Positions 10,418 through 19,183 of a stretch of DNA of 64,000 nt are shown here, piece after piece. The notes under the pieces are model-generated. The model searched no databases. It was not told the DNA's origin and saw only the letters and a program-made list of their open reading frames with translations. The position numbers and the translations under genes are program-made. This DNA comes from Simiduia agarivorans SA1 = DSM 21679. GTDB taxonomy: Bacteria; Pseudomonadota; Gammaproteobacteria; Pseudomonadales; Cellvibrionaceae. The stretch spans positions 1,040,001 through 1,104,000 of the forward strand of contig NC_018868.3 of the NCBI RefSeq assembly GCF_000305785.2, read 5' to 3'. Within the stretch, counting starts at the first letter, position 1. Each line of letters starts with the position of its first letter.

Positions 10418-10776
10418 TATTCCTGCACCGAAAAGCTTTCACCACAACCGCACTCAGCCACCACATTGGGGTTGTGGTACTTGATGACGCGATTCACCCC
10501 CTCAATGGCCATATCGATTTCCGTGCCGCGAATCACCGGAACAGCTTCCGGGCTGACAGCCAGCTGCAATTCAGGCGACACCTGCACCAGATGATCACCG
10601 GGCTCGGCGGATTCCACGGTATCCAGTACATAGGCAAAACCGGTGCATCCGCTGTTCTTTATCGACAAGCGGACCAGCTTGCCACCCTGCGATTGCAGCT
10701 TGCTGACAAAGTGGCGGGCCGCCTTGTCGGTTACTGATATAACGGGGGCATTGGGATCAAACGTCGCAACACTCAC
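10417..10776 (-). CDS. sufA: A-type Fe-S carrier protein (SufA/IscA family)
   Basis: A 119-residue HesB/IscA-family protein that carries Fe-S clusters to apo-targets. The three conserved cysteines are present: Cys44 in NSGCTGFAY and Cys109/Cys111 in the terminal C-G-C-G. Translation starts at GTG with GAGG seven bases upstream. I name it sufA because it lies after sufS; by sequence alone it could equally be called IscA-like. It is 9 bp from sufS and overlaps sufT by one base. Confidence 0.88.
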   Translation of the reverse strand: MSVATFDPNAPVISVTDKAARHFVSKLQSQGGKLVRLSIKNSGCTGFAYVLDTVESAEPGDHLVQVSPELQLAVSPEAVPVIRGTEIDMAIEGVNRVIKYHNPNVVAECGCGESFSVQE

Positions 10777-10785
10777 TGTATTACC

Positions 10786-12009
10786 TCACGCCAGCATAAA
10801 CCTGACTTTGTCGAGCGCCGCGAAAAGCGCATCCACTTCGTCAAGCCGATTGTATATAGAAAAAGACGCACGCGCCGTCCCCGGCACACCCAAACGGTTC
10901 ATCAGAGGCTCGGCACAGTGATGGCCGGTGCGGATGGCGATACCCTGTCGATCCAACAGGAATCCCACATCGGCCGGGTGCCCGCCGTCCATCAGGAAAC
11001 TGAGCACACCGGCTTTTTGCGGTGCAGTGCCCACAACCCGTAAACCGTCAAAATCAGTGGCCAGTGCTTCCGCCCTCGCCAGCAATGCTGCCTCATGGGA
11101 TTGAAGGCCGGCCAGATCCAACTCACCGAACCACCGCACCGCCTCTCCCAACCCGATAACACCGGCAATATTGGGCGTACCCGCTTCCAGCCGGTAAGGC
11201 AACCGATTCCACTCGGCAGACTGATAGCTCACGCTACTGATCATTTCACCACCGGTTTGCCACACCGGCCATTCAGCCAGAATCGATTCACGCCCCCACA
11301 ACACACCAACCCCGGTGGGGCCAAACAATTTGTGCCCGGAAAATGCGTAAAAGTCACACCCCAATGCCTGCACGTCAACACCGCCGTGGGCGACACCTTG
11401 CGCGCCATCCACCAACACCAGCGCGCGCGGGGCCAGCTCGCGCACTTTAGCCACCATGGTCCCGACGGGATTCACAGTACCCAGCGAGTTGGACACATGG
11501 GGAAACGCAACCAACCGGGTGCGGTTACTGAGGCAGGCAGCAAAAGCATGCTGGTCCAATTCGCCAGTATCGAATATGGGCGCGATGTTAAGCGTGGCAC
11601 CAGCTTTGGCACACGCCTGCTGCCAGGTCACCAGGTTGGCATGGTGCTCCAACTCGGTCGCGACCACTTCGTCACCAGCAGACAATTGCTGCGCCAGCCC
11701 GTGTGCCACAATATTGATCGCTTCGGTAGTACCGCTGGTCCAGATGACTTCCTCGCGCTGACCGGCATTGATAAACCGGGCCACCTGATCACGCGCCGCT
11801 TCAAACCGGGTAGTTGCCTCGTCGGCAAGGCGATGTGCCCCGCGGTGCACATTGGAATTACATTGAGTGTAGTAGTCCACCAGCGCATCAATCACACACT
11901 GGGGTTTTTGGGTGGTGGCAGCGTTGTCCAGATACACCAAAGGATTGCCATCAATCCGGCGGGACAGTATCGGAAACTGCGCCCTGACGGCTTCTACATC
12001 AAAACTCAT
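10786..12009 (-). CDS. sufS: Cysteine desulfurase SufS (group II)
   Basis: PLP enzyme mobilising sulfur from cysteine for SUF cluster assembly. The PLP lysine is Lys227 in FSGHKLFGP, and the catalytic cysteine is Cys365 in RTGHHCAEP, the group II context that needs SufE. The start at 12009 gives 407 residues, near the E. coli length; it overlaps the end of sufD by four bases (ATGA). An upstream in-frame start would run far into sufD. It is the second cysteine desulfurase of this operon. Confidence 0.96.
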   Translation of the reverse strand: MSFDVEAVRAQFPILSRRIDGNPLVYLDNAATTQKPQCVIDALVDYYTQCNSNVHRGAHRLADEATTRFEAARDQVARFINAGQREEVIWTSGTTEAINIVAHGLAQQLSAGDEVVATELEHHANLVTWQQACAKAGATLNIAPIFDTGELDQHAFAACLSNRTRLVAFPHVSNSLGTVNPVGTMVAKVRELAPRALVLVDGAQGVAHGGVDVQALGCDFYAFSGHKLFGPTGVGVLWGRESILAEWPVWQTGGEMISSVSYQSAEWNRLPYRLEAGTPNIAGVIGLGEAVRWFGELDLAGLQSHEAALLARAEALATDFDGLRVVGTAPQKAGVLSFLMDGGHPADVGFLLDRQGIAIRTGHHCAEPLMNRLGVPGTARASFSIYNRLDEVDALFAALDKVRFMLA

Positions 12010-13232
12010 TGCGCTTCCATCCTCGCGAAACGCTCGCGCAAACGAGGCCGCAACCATTCTGCTAGCGCGGCGTTAGGCATTGCATCCACCAGCTCATTGA
12101 TAAATCCGAAGTTGAGCATGATCTGTGCTTGCGCCTTGCTGATTCCTCGGCTCTGCAAATAATAAAGCGCCTGCTTGTCAGTTTCGGCAATGGTGGCACC
12201 GTGCGCACAGCGTACATCGTCGGCGTAGATTTCGAGCTCGGGCTTGGTATTGACCTCCGCGCCCTCGGACAAAAGCAGATTGCGGTTATTCAATTCAGCC
12301 AGGGTTTTTTGTGCATCGCGATGAATGTGAATGCGACCATTGAAAACCGCACGCGCCTTATCCGCCACGATACCGCGAACATTTTCTTCCGTGGTCCCAT
12401 TGGGCGATGCGTGCTCAATGGTGGTATGGAGGTCGAACAATTCGCTGCCATCCAATAAATAAATTGCATTCATGGCAGCCGTGGCAAACTGGCCTGCGTG
12501 GATCACGTCCACGTCCAGACGGGACAAGTCGGATCCGAAACCCACCAAAGTGGAATTGAGTTCGCTTTTACCGGCCAGTGAAAAATGACAACCGCCAATG
12601 TGCAGCGCCGCACCACCGTTCAGAACGAAACGGTAGTGTTCGAGGTGTGCTGATTCCTCCAGCAGATACTCCGCATAGGCGCAAGTAAAACTTTCAACCG
12701 CGGACTCACTGTGTTCAATCACGGTGGCACGGGCACCGGCAGCCAACTTCACCAGCACACGCTGCTGAACCTGCTCACCCTCGCCAGCCTGATATACCAC
12801 CCGCAACGGCCGCTCGACTTCGACGCCGGCCGCCACCTCGATATACACACCGGTGGTTGCCAAGAGGTCGTTAACCAGGCCGAATAAATGGCGCTCGGGC
12901 TTGACGCTGCCAAACAGGGAAACGGCCTTGGCATCTGACAAGAAGGCAATACTCACACCTTCTGGCAATCCCTCGGGCAGGATTGGCATGCCATCGCGCA
13001 GCACAATATCCAGCGTCTCCAGATTTCCGATCGCGGGTGCCGGTTCAGCGGGCAACGTTGCCTGCACAAATGCCGATTTCTCCAGCGCGCGCACGGGCGT
13101 GTAGCGCCAGTCTTCCACTTTACGCCCCGGCCAGCGGGCAACGCTTAACGCTTCCCGCGCGCGAGCACGCTGAACCTGAAGACCGTCTTCCACAGCGGGC
13201 CGGTCAAGCACCTGGTTAAGCCAATTACTCAT
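12006..13232 (-). CDS. sufD: SufD, Fe-S scaffold subunit
   Basis: SufB paralogue forming the SufBC2D scaffold that builds [4Fe-4S] clusters. The 408-residue protein has the beta-helix core typical of the family (GGCHFSLAGKSELNSTLVGFG; INNRNLLLSEGAEVNTKPELEI-like region) and the conserved histidine in DDVRCAHGATI near the C-terminus. Its ATG overlaps the sufC stop by one base. Confidence 0.95.
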   Translation of the reverse strand: MSNWLNQVLDRPAVEDGLQVQRARAREALSVARWPGRKVEDWRYTPVRALEKSAFVQATLPAEPAPAIGNLETLDIVLRDGMPILPEGLPEGVSIAFLSDAKAVSLFGSVKPERHLFGLVNDLLATTGVYIEVAAGVEVERPLRVVYQAGEGEQVQQRVLVKLAAGARATVIEHSESAVESFTCAYAEYLLEESAHLEHYRFVLNGGAALHIGGCHFSLAGKSELNSTLVGFGSDLSRLDVDVIHAGQFATAAMNAIYLLDGSELFDLHTTIEHASPNGTTEENVRGIVADKARAVFNGRIHIHRDAQKTLAELNNRNLLLSEGAEVNTKPELEIYADDVRCAHGATIAETDKQALYYLQSRGISKAQAQIMLNFGFINELVDAMPNAALAEWLRPRLRERFARMEAQ

Positions 13233-13987
13233 CAGGCGCTTACCTCGTGCCCTGCCAACCAGCTATAGCCCTGAGCTTCCAGCTCTTTGGCGAGCTCAGG
13301 ACCACCACTGCGGACAATTTTTCCATCCGCCAATACATGAACATAGTCTGGTTTGATGTAATCCAGCAGACGCTGGTAGTGCGTGACCACAACAAACGCA
13401 CGCTGCTCACTGCGCTGACTGTTAACACCTTCAGCCACCACTTTAAGCGCATCGATATCCAGACCAGAGTCGGTTTCGTCGAGAATACACAAGCTGGGCT
13501 CAAGCAAAATCATCTGCATGATTTCGTTGCGCTTTTTCTCACCGCCGGAAAAACCTTCGTTGACGCCGCGCTTGAGAAACTCAGCCGGCAGATTAACCTG
13601 TTTGCAGGCCGCACGCGCAAGCTTCAGAAAATCGGCAGAACTCAGAGCATCTTCGCCGCGGGCCTTGCGAACAGCATCCACTGAGGCCTTGAGAAACTCC
13701 AGGTTGGACACGCCAGGGATTTCTACCGGATACTGGAACGCGAGAAACAGACCTGCACGCGCGCGCTCTTCGGTTTCCAACGCCAGCAAATCAGTGCCAT
13801 TGAGCATGGCACTGCCCTGCTCTACCTCATAGCCATCGCGGCCCGACAATACATAACCCAAGGTGCTTTTGCCGGCGCCGTTCGGCCCCATAATGGCGTG
13901 CACTTCACCCGGCTTCACCTCAAGGTTGAGACCTTTCAGGATGGTTTTTTCTTCTACCCGGGCATGTAAATTTTTAATCGATAACAT
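13232..13987 (-). CDS. sufC: SufC, ABC-type ATPase of the Suf scaffold
   Basis: Soluble ATPase that drives shape changes of the SufBCD scaffold. Visible motifs are Walker A GPNGAGKST, the signature FSGGEKKRNE and Walker B LCILDETDSGLD. Its 251 residues match the family. It lies 24 bp after sufB and overlaps sufD by one base. Confidence 0.97.
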   Translation of the reverse strand: MLSIKNLHARVEEKTILKGLNLEVKPGEVHAIMGPNGAGKSTLGYVLSGRDGYEVEQGSAMLNGTDLLALETEERARAGLFLAFQYPVEIPGVSNLEFLKASVDAVRKARGEDALSSADFLKLARAACKQVNLPAEFLKRGVNEGFSGGEKKRNEIMQMILLEPSLCILDETDSGLDIDALKVVAEGVNSQRSEQRAFVVVTHYQRLLDYIKPDYVHVLADGKIVRSGGPELAKELEAQGYSWLAGHEVSA

Positions 13988-14011
13988 TCTACTGACTCTC
14001 CAATGCCCGCC

Positions 14012-15448
14012 TTAACCGACAGAACCTTCTAAACTGATTTCCAATAACTTGCCCGCTTCAACGGCAAACTCCATGGGCAACTCTTTAAACACTTCCTTAC
14101 AAAAACCGTTCACGATCATCGACACAGCCTTCTCTGCATCCAGCCCGCGCTGCTGGCACAAAAATAACTGATCATCGCTGACCTTTGAGGTGGTTGCCTC
14201 GTGCTCGACAATCGCGGATGGATTGCGGCTTTCAACGTAAGGGAAAGTGTGCGCACCGCACTGATCGCCAATCAGCAGCGAGTCGCATTGCGTAAAGTTG
14301 CGAGCCCCTTGCGCACCGGGGTTCATGCGTACCAGGCCGCGATAGCTGTTGTTGCTCCGACCGGCCGAGATACCCTTGGAGATAATGGTCGAGCGGGTAT
14401 TTTTACCGAGATGAATCATTTTTGTCCCGGTGTCGGCCTGCTGCTTGCCACGGGTCAGGGCAACGGAGTAAAACTCGCCCACACTGTCATCGCCTTTGAG
14501 CACACAGCTGGGGTATTTCCAGGTGACTGCCGAGCCGGTTTCAACCTGGGTCCAGCTGATCTTCGCGCGGTTATGGCACACGCCACGTTTGGTCACGAAG
14601 TTATAGATACCGCCCCGACCCTCTTCGTCGCCCGGATACCAGTTTTGTACCGTGGAGTATTTAATTTCGGCATCGTCCAGCGCCACCAATTCCACCACCG
14701 CTGCGTGCAACTGGTTTTCATCGCGCTGGGGCGCCGTGCATCCTTCGAGGTAACTCACATAGCTGCCTTCGTCAGCCACAATCAAGGTACGCTCAAACTG
14801 GCCGGTATTCTGTTCGTTAATGCGGAAATAGGTGGACAATTCCATCGGGCAACGGGTGCCCTTGGGAATGTACACAAAGGACCCGTCCGTAAAGACTGCG
14901 CAATTGAGCGCCGCAAAAAAGTTGTCCTTTGTGGGCACTACGCTGCCCAGGTATTTTTGCACCAACTCGGGATACTTATGCACTGCTTCTGAAATGGGGC
15001 AGAAAATAACCCCGGCTTCGGCGAGCTTTTCGCGAAAAGTCGTCACCACAGACACCGAATCGAACACCGCATCCACGGCGACGCCCGCGAGCATCTGTTG
15101 CTCCACCAGCGGGATACCGAGTTTTTCATAGGTCCGCAGCAATTCCGGGTCCACCTCGTCCAGCGACTTGGGCTTGTCTTTCATGGACTTGGGCGCGGAG
15201 TAGTAGGAAATGGCCTGGTAGTTGATTTTGTCGTATACCACGTGCGCCCACTCGGGCTCTTCCATGTCCTGCCACACGCGAAACGCCTTGAGTCGCCATT
15301 CCAACATCCATTCAGGCTCGCCTTTCATGGCCGAAATGCGACGGATCACATCTTCATCTAAACCGGGCGCAAAGGTTTCCGATTCAATGGCCGACACAAA
15401 GCCCGCTTCATATTCGCGCTTGAGTGCTTTATCAATTTGCTCTGTCAT
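14012..15448 (-). CDS. sufB: SufB, Fe-S cluster assembly scaffold
   Basis: Main scaffold subunit on which nascent clusters form. The start at 15448 gives [17 protein letters not shown], which matches the conserved SufB N-terminus; a GTG seven codons upstream lacks a ribosome site. The 478-residue protein has the SufB core ([44 protein letters not shown]) and the conserved cysteine in [12 protein letters not shown]. It follows iscS by 60 bp, the largest gap in the operon. Confidence 0.97.
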   Translation of the reverse strand: MTEQIDKALKREYEAGFVSAIESETFAPGLDEDVIRRISAMKGEPEWMLEWRLKAFRVWQDMEEPEWAHVVYDKINYQAISYYSAPKSMKDKPKSLDEVDPELLRTYEKLGIPLVEQQMLAGVAVDAVFDSVSVVTTFREKLAEAGVIFCPISEAVHKYPELVQKYLGSVVPTKDNFFAALNCAVFTDGSFVYIPKGTRCPMELSTYFRINEQNTGQFERTLIVADEGSYVSYLEGCTAPQRDENQLHAAVVELVALDDAEIKYSTVQNWYPGDEEGRGGIYNFVTKRGVCHNRAKISWTQVETGSAVTWKYPSCVLKGDDSVGEFYSVALTRGKQQADTGTKMIHLGKNTRSTIISKGISAGRSNNSYRGLVRMNPGAQGARNFTQCDSLLIGDQCGAHTFPYVESRNPSAIVEHEATTSKVSDDQLFLCQQRGLDAEKAVSMIVNGFCKEVFKELPMEFAVEAGKLLEISLEGSVG

Positions 15449-15508
15449 AGGCTCTACTGCTTTTTTCACTGGGGCCGGCTGCGGACTCCGCGCCGCCGGA
15501 CACCTGGT

Positions 15509-16657
15509 TCAGGCGACGGCCAGTTTGCCGATCACCGTACGTATATGTTCTATGGCCCGGTCCACATCGGCCATGGTTGTGAAACGGCCCAGCGAAATCC
15601 GCACGGAGCTGTGCGCATCCGCATCGGATAAACCCATGGCCTTGAGCACATAAGACGGCTCCATACTGGCCGAGGTGCAGGCCGAACCGCTGGAAATCGC
15701 TATGTCCCGCAAGGACAGCAGCAAGGTTTCACTGTCGATACCACTGAAACACACATTCAGATGAATCGGGCTCATGGCTTGCGGGCAACCATTGCGCTTC
15801 ACGCCAGCCAGGCCGGCAATCCCCGACCACAAATGGTCGCGCAGCCGGGCCGTTCGCTCACTGTCTTCGGCCAGCTGATTTCGGGCAATCGCCGCCGCTT
15901 CACCCAACCCGACCAATTGGTGAGTGGGCAAGGTGCCGGAACGAAGCCCCCGCTCGTGCCCACCGCCGTGTATCTGCGGCGCCAATTGCCGTGCAATAGC
16001 GCGGCGCACATACAATGCCCCCACGCCCTTGGGTCCGTAAAATTTGTGGGCCGACAGACTCAGCAAATCCACCTGAAGCGCTTCCATATCCAAAGCAAGC
16101 TTTCCCGCTGATTGGGCGGCATCCACATGAAACAGAACGCTCTCCTGCCGGCACAGCGCGCCAATCTCGGCCACCGGATTCACCGAACCGACCTCATTGT
16201 TGACGTGCATAAGCGACACCAAGCGGGTATCAGGCCGCAGTGCTGCGCGCACGTCCGCGACCGGCACCACACCATTGGCATCGGGCCGCAACCAGGTCAC
16301 GTCCACCCCGCGCGCCTCGAGCCACTTGGCCGGATCGATCACCGCCTTATGTTCGCAGACACTGGTGACCAGATGCCCCTTGTAGCCAGCCGCCTCGAAA
16401 ACGCCCTTTATCGCTAAATTGTTGGACTCAGTGGCACCGCTGGTCCACACCACTTCGCGAGGGTCGGCCACCAACAAATCGGCCACCTGACGGCGCGCAT
16501 GCTCCACCTTCTCTTCTGCCTGCCAACCATAGATATGCGAGCGCGAGGCAGGGTTGGCAAACACGCCCTCTTGGGTCAGGCAGGCTGCCATGGCCGAAGC
16601 GACCCTAGGGTCCACGGGCGTAGTGGCGGCATAATCCAGATAAACAGGCAAGCTCAC
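15509..16657 (-). CDS. iscS: Cysteine desulfurase IscS-like (group I), short C-terminus
   Basis: PLP-dependent group I cysteine desulfurase. Lys205 in [11 protein letters not shown] is the PLP lysine and Cys327 in [17 protein letters not shown] the catalytic cysteine; both contexts are nearly identical to E. coli IscS. Translation starts at GTG and overlaps the iscR stop by four bases. The protein has 382 residues against 404 in E. coli, and the missing part is the last 20 or so residues, the tail used to contact IscU. No iscU is present in the operon. It may serve tRNA thiolation or feed SufBCD. Confidence 0.93.
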   Translation of the reverse strand: MSLPVYLDYAATTPVDPRVASAMAACLTQEGVFANPASRSHIYGWQAEEKVEHARRQVADLLVADPREVVWTSGATESNNLAIKGVFEAAGYKGHLVTSVCEHKAVIDPAKWLEARGVDVTWLRPDANGVVPVADVRAALRPDTRLVSLMHVNNEVGSVNPVAEIGALCRQESVLFHVDAAQSAGKLALDMEALQVDLLSLSAHKFYGPKGVGALYVRRAIARQLAPQIHGGGHERGLRSGTLPTHQLVGLGEAAAIARNQLAEDSERTARLRDHLWSGIAGLAGVKRNGCPQAMSPIHLNVCFSGIDSETLLLSLRDIAISSGSACTSASMEPSYVLKAMGLSDADAHSSVRISLGRFTTMADVDRAIEHIRTVIGKLAVA

Positions 16658-17139
16658 TGAGGCGCTGCCTCCAGATTTTTCTCAACCAGGGTAATGGGTT
16701 CCAACAGGGTATCCTGCCGGCTGCACACTTCGCGCACATCGTGCCGTTCCATCAATGCTGACAGGCTGATGGAATTCAAGAACTGGTGAATTTGTTCGGA
16801 CAGGTCTTTCCAAAGATGATGTGTCAGGCACACCTTGCCATTCTGGCAGTTGCCACTGCCACCACAATTGGTGGCGTCGATAGATTCATTCACCGCATCG
16901 ATAATCTGCGCGACAAATATGCGCTCAGCGGGACGACTCAGGCGGTATCCGCCGCCGGGGCCCCGCACACTGGTGACCAATTCAGACTGCCGGAGCTTGG
17001 AGAACAGCTGCTCAAGGTAAGACAGGGAGATCTCCTGGCGCTTGGAGATATCGGCCAGACTGGTGGGGCCCTCCTGCATGTGCATGGCCAAATCCAGCAT
17101 TGCAGTCACGGCATAACGGCCTTTGGTGGTTAATCTCAT
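16654..17139 (-). CDS. iscR: Fe-S sensing regulator IscR
   Basis: Rrf2-family repressor that senses cluster status. The winged helix is at residues 1-70, and the cluster ligands Cys92, Cys98, Cys104 and His107 fall at the same positions as in E. coli IscR. The ATG at 17139 is chosen: AGGAA stands about eight bases upstream. The protein has 161 residues. It is the first gene of the operon and overlaps iscS. A promoter overlapping an IscR type 1 box lies just upstream, so autoregulation by the [2Fe-2S] form is likely. Confidence 0.96.
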   Translation of the reverse strand: MRLTTKGRYAVTAMLDLAMHMQEGPTSLADISKRQEISLSYLEQLFSKLRQSELVTSVRGPGGGYRLSRPAERIFVAQIIDAVNESIDATNCGGSGNCQNGKVCLTHHLWKDLSEQIHQFLNSISLSALMERHDVREVCSRQDTLLEPITLVEKNLEAAPQ

Positions 17140-17177
17140 CAGCAAATTCCTGTAATCAGCGGCCCGACGCGGCCGGC

Positions 17178-17209
17178 ATTATAAATAACCCACTAACTTA
17201 GTCAAGAAT
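17178..17209 (-). promoter_or_regulatory. iscR operon promoter with IscR type 1 box
   Basis: On the minus strand, -35 TTGACT (17200-17205) and a perfect -10 TATAAT (17178-17183) are 16 bp apart. The stretch 17185-17209 matches 21 of 25 positions of the E. coli type 1 IscR consensus as I recall it, including GACT, the AGT half and the terminal TAT. The box covers the -35 and spacer, where bound IscR would block RNA polymerase. The hexamers are seen; repression is inferred. Confidence 0.82.
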
Positions 17210-17240
17210 ATAACATACTAAATTACTAGGGTATTATTGG

Positions 17241-18032
17241 CTAGTCCTTGGCCTTCTGATCCAGCGCCCTGAGCTTGTTGTCCGTGTGATAGATATAGTT
17301 CTGGGTCGCAGTGAGTATGCCCCGGATAATATTCAGCTCCATCTGGTCCAGACGGGCCCGATTGTACAGGCGCCGCAGTCGGGTCATGGTCTGACGGGGG
17401 TTTTCCTGGGTAATAAAGTCGAGCTTCTCCAGCGTCTCCTGCAGATGCTTGTAATAGTATTCAAGCTCCTGACTGTTGGCCGGCGGCTGATCCCACTCAT
17501 CGTAATGCGGTTCTTTGCCCTGACTGTCAGTCAACCAGGCCATGCGCAGCTCATAGCACACCACCTGTACTGCCGTTGCGAGGTTAAGCGCACTGTATTC
17601 CTCGTTAGCTGGTATATGCAGGTGCAAGTTACACACCTGCAACTCCTCGTTGGTCAAGCCCCGATCCTCGCGGCCAAACACAATGGCCACTTTATGACGC
17701 CGGGCTTCCACTGGCATTGTGGCAGCGGTTTCGCGGGGCGTCTGAATCGGCCAGGGGATACTGCGACCACGGGCACTGGTTCCGATCACCAGACCACAGT
17801 CGGCGACCGCCTCTTCAAGGGTTGCCACAACGGTGGCAGAATCCAGCACATCGGTAGCATTGCCGGCTCGCCAGGTGGCCTCCTCGGCCGGGTATTCGCG
17901 AGGCTCAACCAAGTACAGGTCTTTCAGCCCCATGTTCTTCATGGCTCTGGCCGAACCACCAATATTGCCCGAGGCCTTGGTGTTCACCAGTACGATGCGG
18001 ATGTTATCCAACCAGTTAGGTGCTTCGGTCAT
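17241..18032 (-). CDS. trmJ: tRNA (cytidine/uridine-2'-O-)-methyltransferase TrmJ
   Basis: SPOUT-fold enzyme that 2'-O-methylates position 32 of several tRNAs. The SAM-binding knot is visible in VAIVFGREDRGLTNEEL and IPANEEYSALNLATAVQVVCYEL, and the N-terminal LVNTKASGNIGGSARAMKNMGL is diagnostic. The 263-residue length fits. It is divergent from suhB and upstream of iscR, its usual neighbour. cysE, which sits between trmJ and iscR in Pseudomonas, is absent here. Confidence 0.95.
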   Translation of the reverse strand: MTEAPNWLDNIRIVLVNTKASGNIGGSARAMKNMGLKDLYLVEPREYPAEEATWRAGNATDVLDSATVVATLEEAVADCGLVIGTSARGRSIPWPIQTPRETAATMPVEARRHKVAIVFGREDRGLTNEELQVCNLHLHIPANEEYSALNLATAVQVVCYELRMAWLTDSQGKEPHYDEWDQPPANSQELEYYYKHLQETLEKLDFITQENPRQTMTRLRRLYNRARLDQMELNIIRGILTATQNYIYHTDNKLRALDQKAKD

Positions 18033-18139
18033 AGGAAGTTCCGACTCAGAAAAGGCGCGCAGTTTAGCAAATGGCGCCTGGGATGCGTAGCAAAAATGCC
18101 AGAGCCTCGCAGAATCCTCTATGCTGTTGGGCAGAGCAT

Positions 18140-18148
18140 TGTTATACT
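18140..18148 (+). promoter_or_regulatory. Possible extended -10 element of suhB
   Basis: TGTTATACT has the TGn extension plus a TATACT -10 hexamer in the trmJ/suhB divergent region. No good -35 is visible. It would give a leader of about 100 nt for suhB. Confidence 0.4.
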
Positions 18149-18255
18149 CCGCGCCCTTCTTTTACCCCGCAGCCCAAACACTGCACAGCGGTAACTGCGC
18201 TCTCTGACAACTCATCCGCCCACAAGGCCTAACTGACCAGACACCGGAGTCCCGA

Positions 18256-19065
18256 ATGGAGCCCATGCTGAACATTGCCCTGCGTGCCGCGCGCAAGGCA
18301 GGAGAATTGATTGAACGCGCCATGGAGCGTGTTGAATTTGTCGCCATTGAGTCCAAAGGCCAGAACGACTTTGTGACCGAAGTTGACCGGGCGGCCGAGA
18401 AAGAGATTATTTACCACCTGCGCAAAGCCTACCCCGATCACGCCATTCGCGGCGAGGAAACCGGTCTTACCCCCGGCAAGGCGGAAAGCGATTACGAGTG
18501 GATCATTGATCCGCTTGATGGCACCACTAACTTTATCCACGGCATTCCCCATTTTGCCATTTCAATCGCCTGCAAGCGCAAAGGCGTACTGGAACATGCT
18601 GTGGTTTACGACCCCATCAAGCGCGAAGAATTTACTGCCAGTAAAGGCAAAGGCGCCGCGCTCAACGGGCGTCGCATCCGCGCCTCCAGCCGTCGAGGCC
18701 TCGAAGGCGGTCTGATCGGCACCGGCATTCCGTTCAACGGTTGGGCGCTGGAAAACATTACCCCCTATCTCGCGGCCATGCAGGAAATCGCGGGCCAGAC
18801 CGCCGGCATCCGCCGACCGGGCGCTGCCTCGCTGGACCTCGCCTACGTGGCTGCCGGTCGTTTCGATGGATTCTGGGAAATGAACCTGAACGAGTGGGAC
18901 ATCGCGGCCGGGATTCTGCTGGTCAAAGAAGCCGGTGGCATGGTGGCCGACTTCAAAGGTGGCAACAAGTTCATGGACAGCGGCAATCTGGTGTGCGCAG
19001 GACCCAAAGTGTTCAAACCGCTGCTTCAGATTGTGGAACACCACATGGGACATATTCAGAAGTAA
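18256..19065 (+). CDS. suhB: Inositol-1-monophosphatase SuhB
   Basis: Mg-dependent inositol monophosphatase; in E. coli SuhB also joins the rRNA antitermination complex. The metal-binding motif WIIDPLDGTTNFIHG and the second motif RPGAASLDLAYVAAGRFDGFWE are both intact, as is the GEE of the N-terminal metal site. The start MEPMLNIALRAARKAGE matches the conserved N-terminus. At 269 residues it is full length. It is monocistronic, with a strong terminator directly after it. Confidence 0.96.
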   Translation: MEPMLNIALRAARKAGELIERAMERVEFVAIESKGQNDFVTEVDRAAEKEIIYHLRKAYPDHAIRGEETGLTPGKAESDYEWIIDPLDGTTNFIHGIPHFAISIACKRKGVLEHAVVYDPIKREEFTASKGKGAALNGRRIRASSRRGLEGGLIGTGIPFNGWALENITPYLAAMQEIAGQTAGIRRPGAASLDLAYVAAGRFDGFWEMNLNEWDIAAGILLVKEAGGMVADFKGGNKFMDSGNLVCAGPKVFKPLLQIVEHHMGHIQK

Positions 19066-19081
19066 CACAAACAACACCCTG

Positions 19082-19110
19082 AAAAAGCCCGGCAATCGCC
19101 GGGTTTTTTT
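19082..19110 (+). terminator. Bidirectional terminator between suhB and the hybrid kinase gene
   Basis: Stem CCCGGC / GCCGGG with loop AATC, flanked by A5 on the left and T7 on the right. It lies 17 bp after the suhB stop. Read from the other strand it also ends in T-rich sequence, so it could serve the convergent kinase gene. Confidence 0.9.
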
Positions 19111-19183
19111 ATGGGTTATGAGGTTTATCGTAGGCCAGCGATGGATGACAGCGGCCAAAACAAAGGGCCAGCCCCACCCGGCA

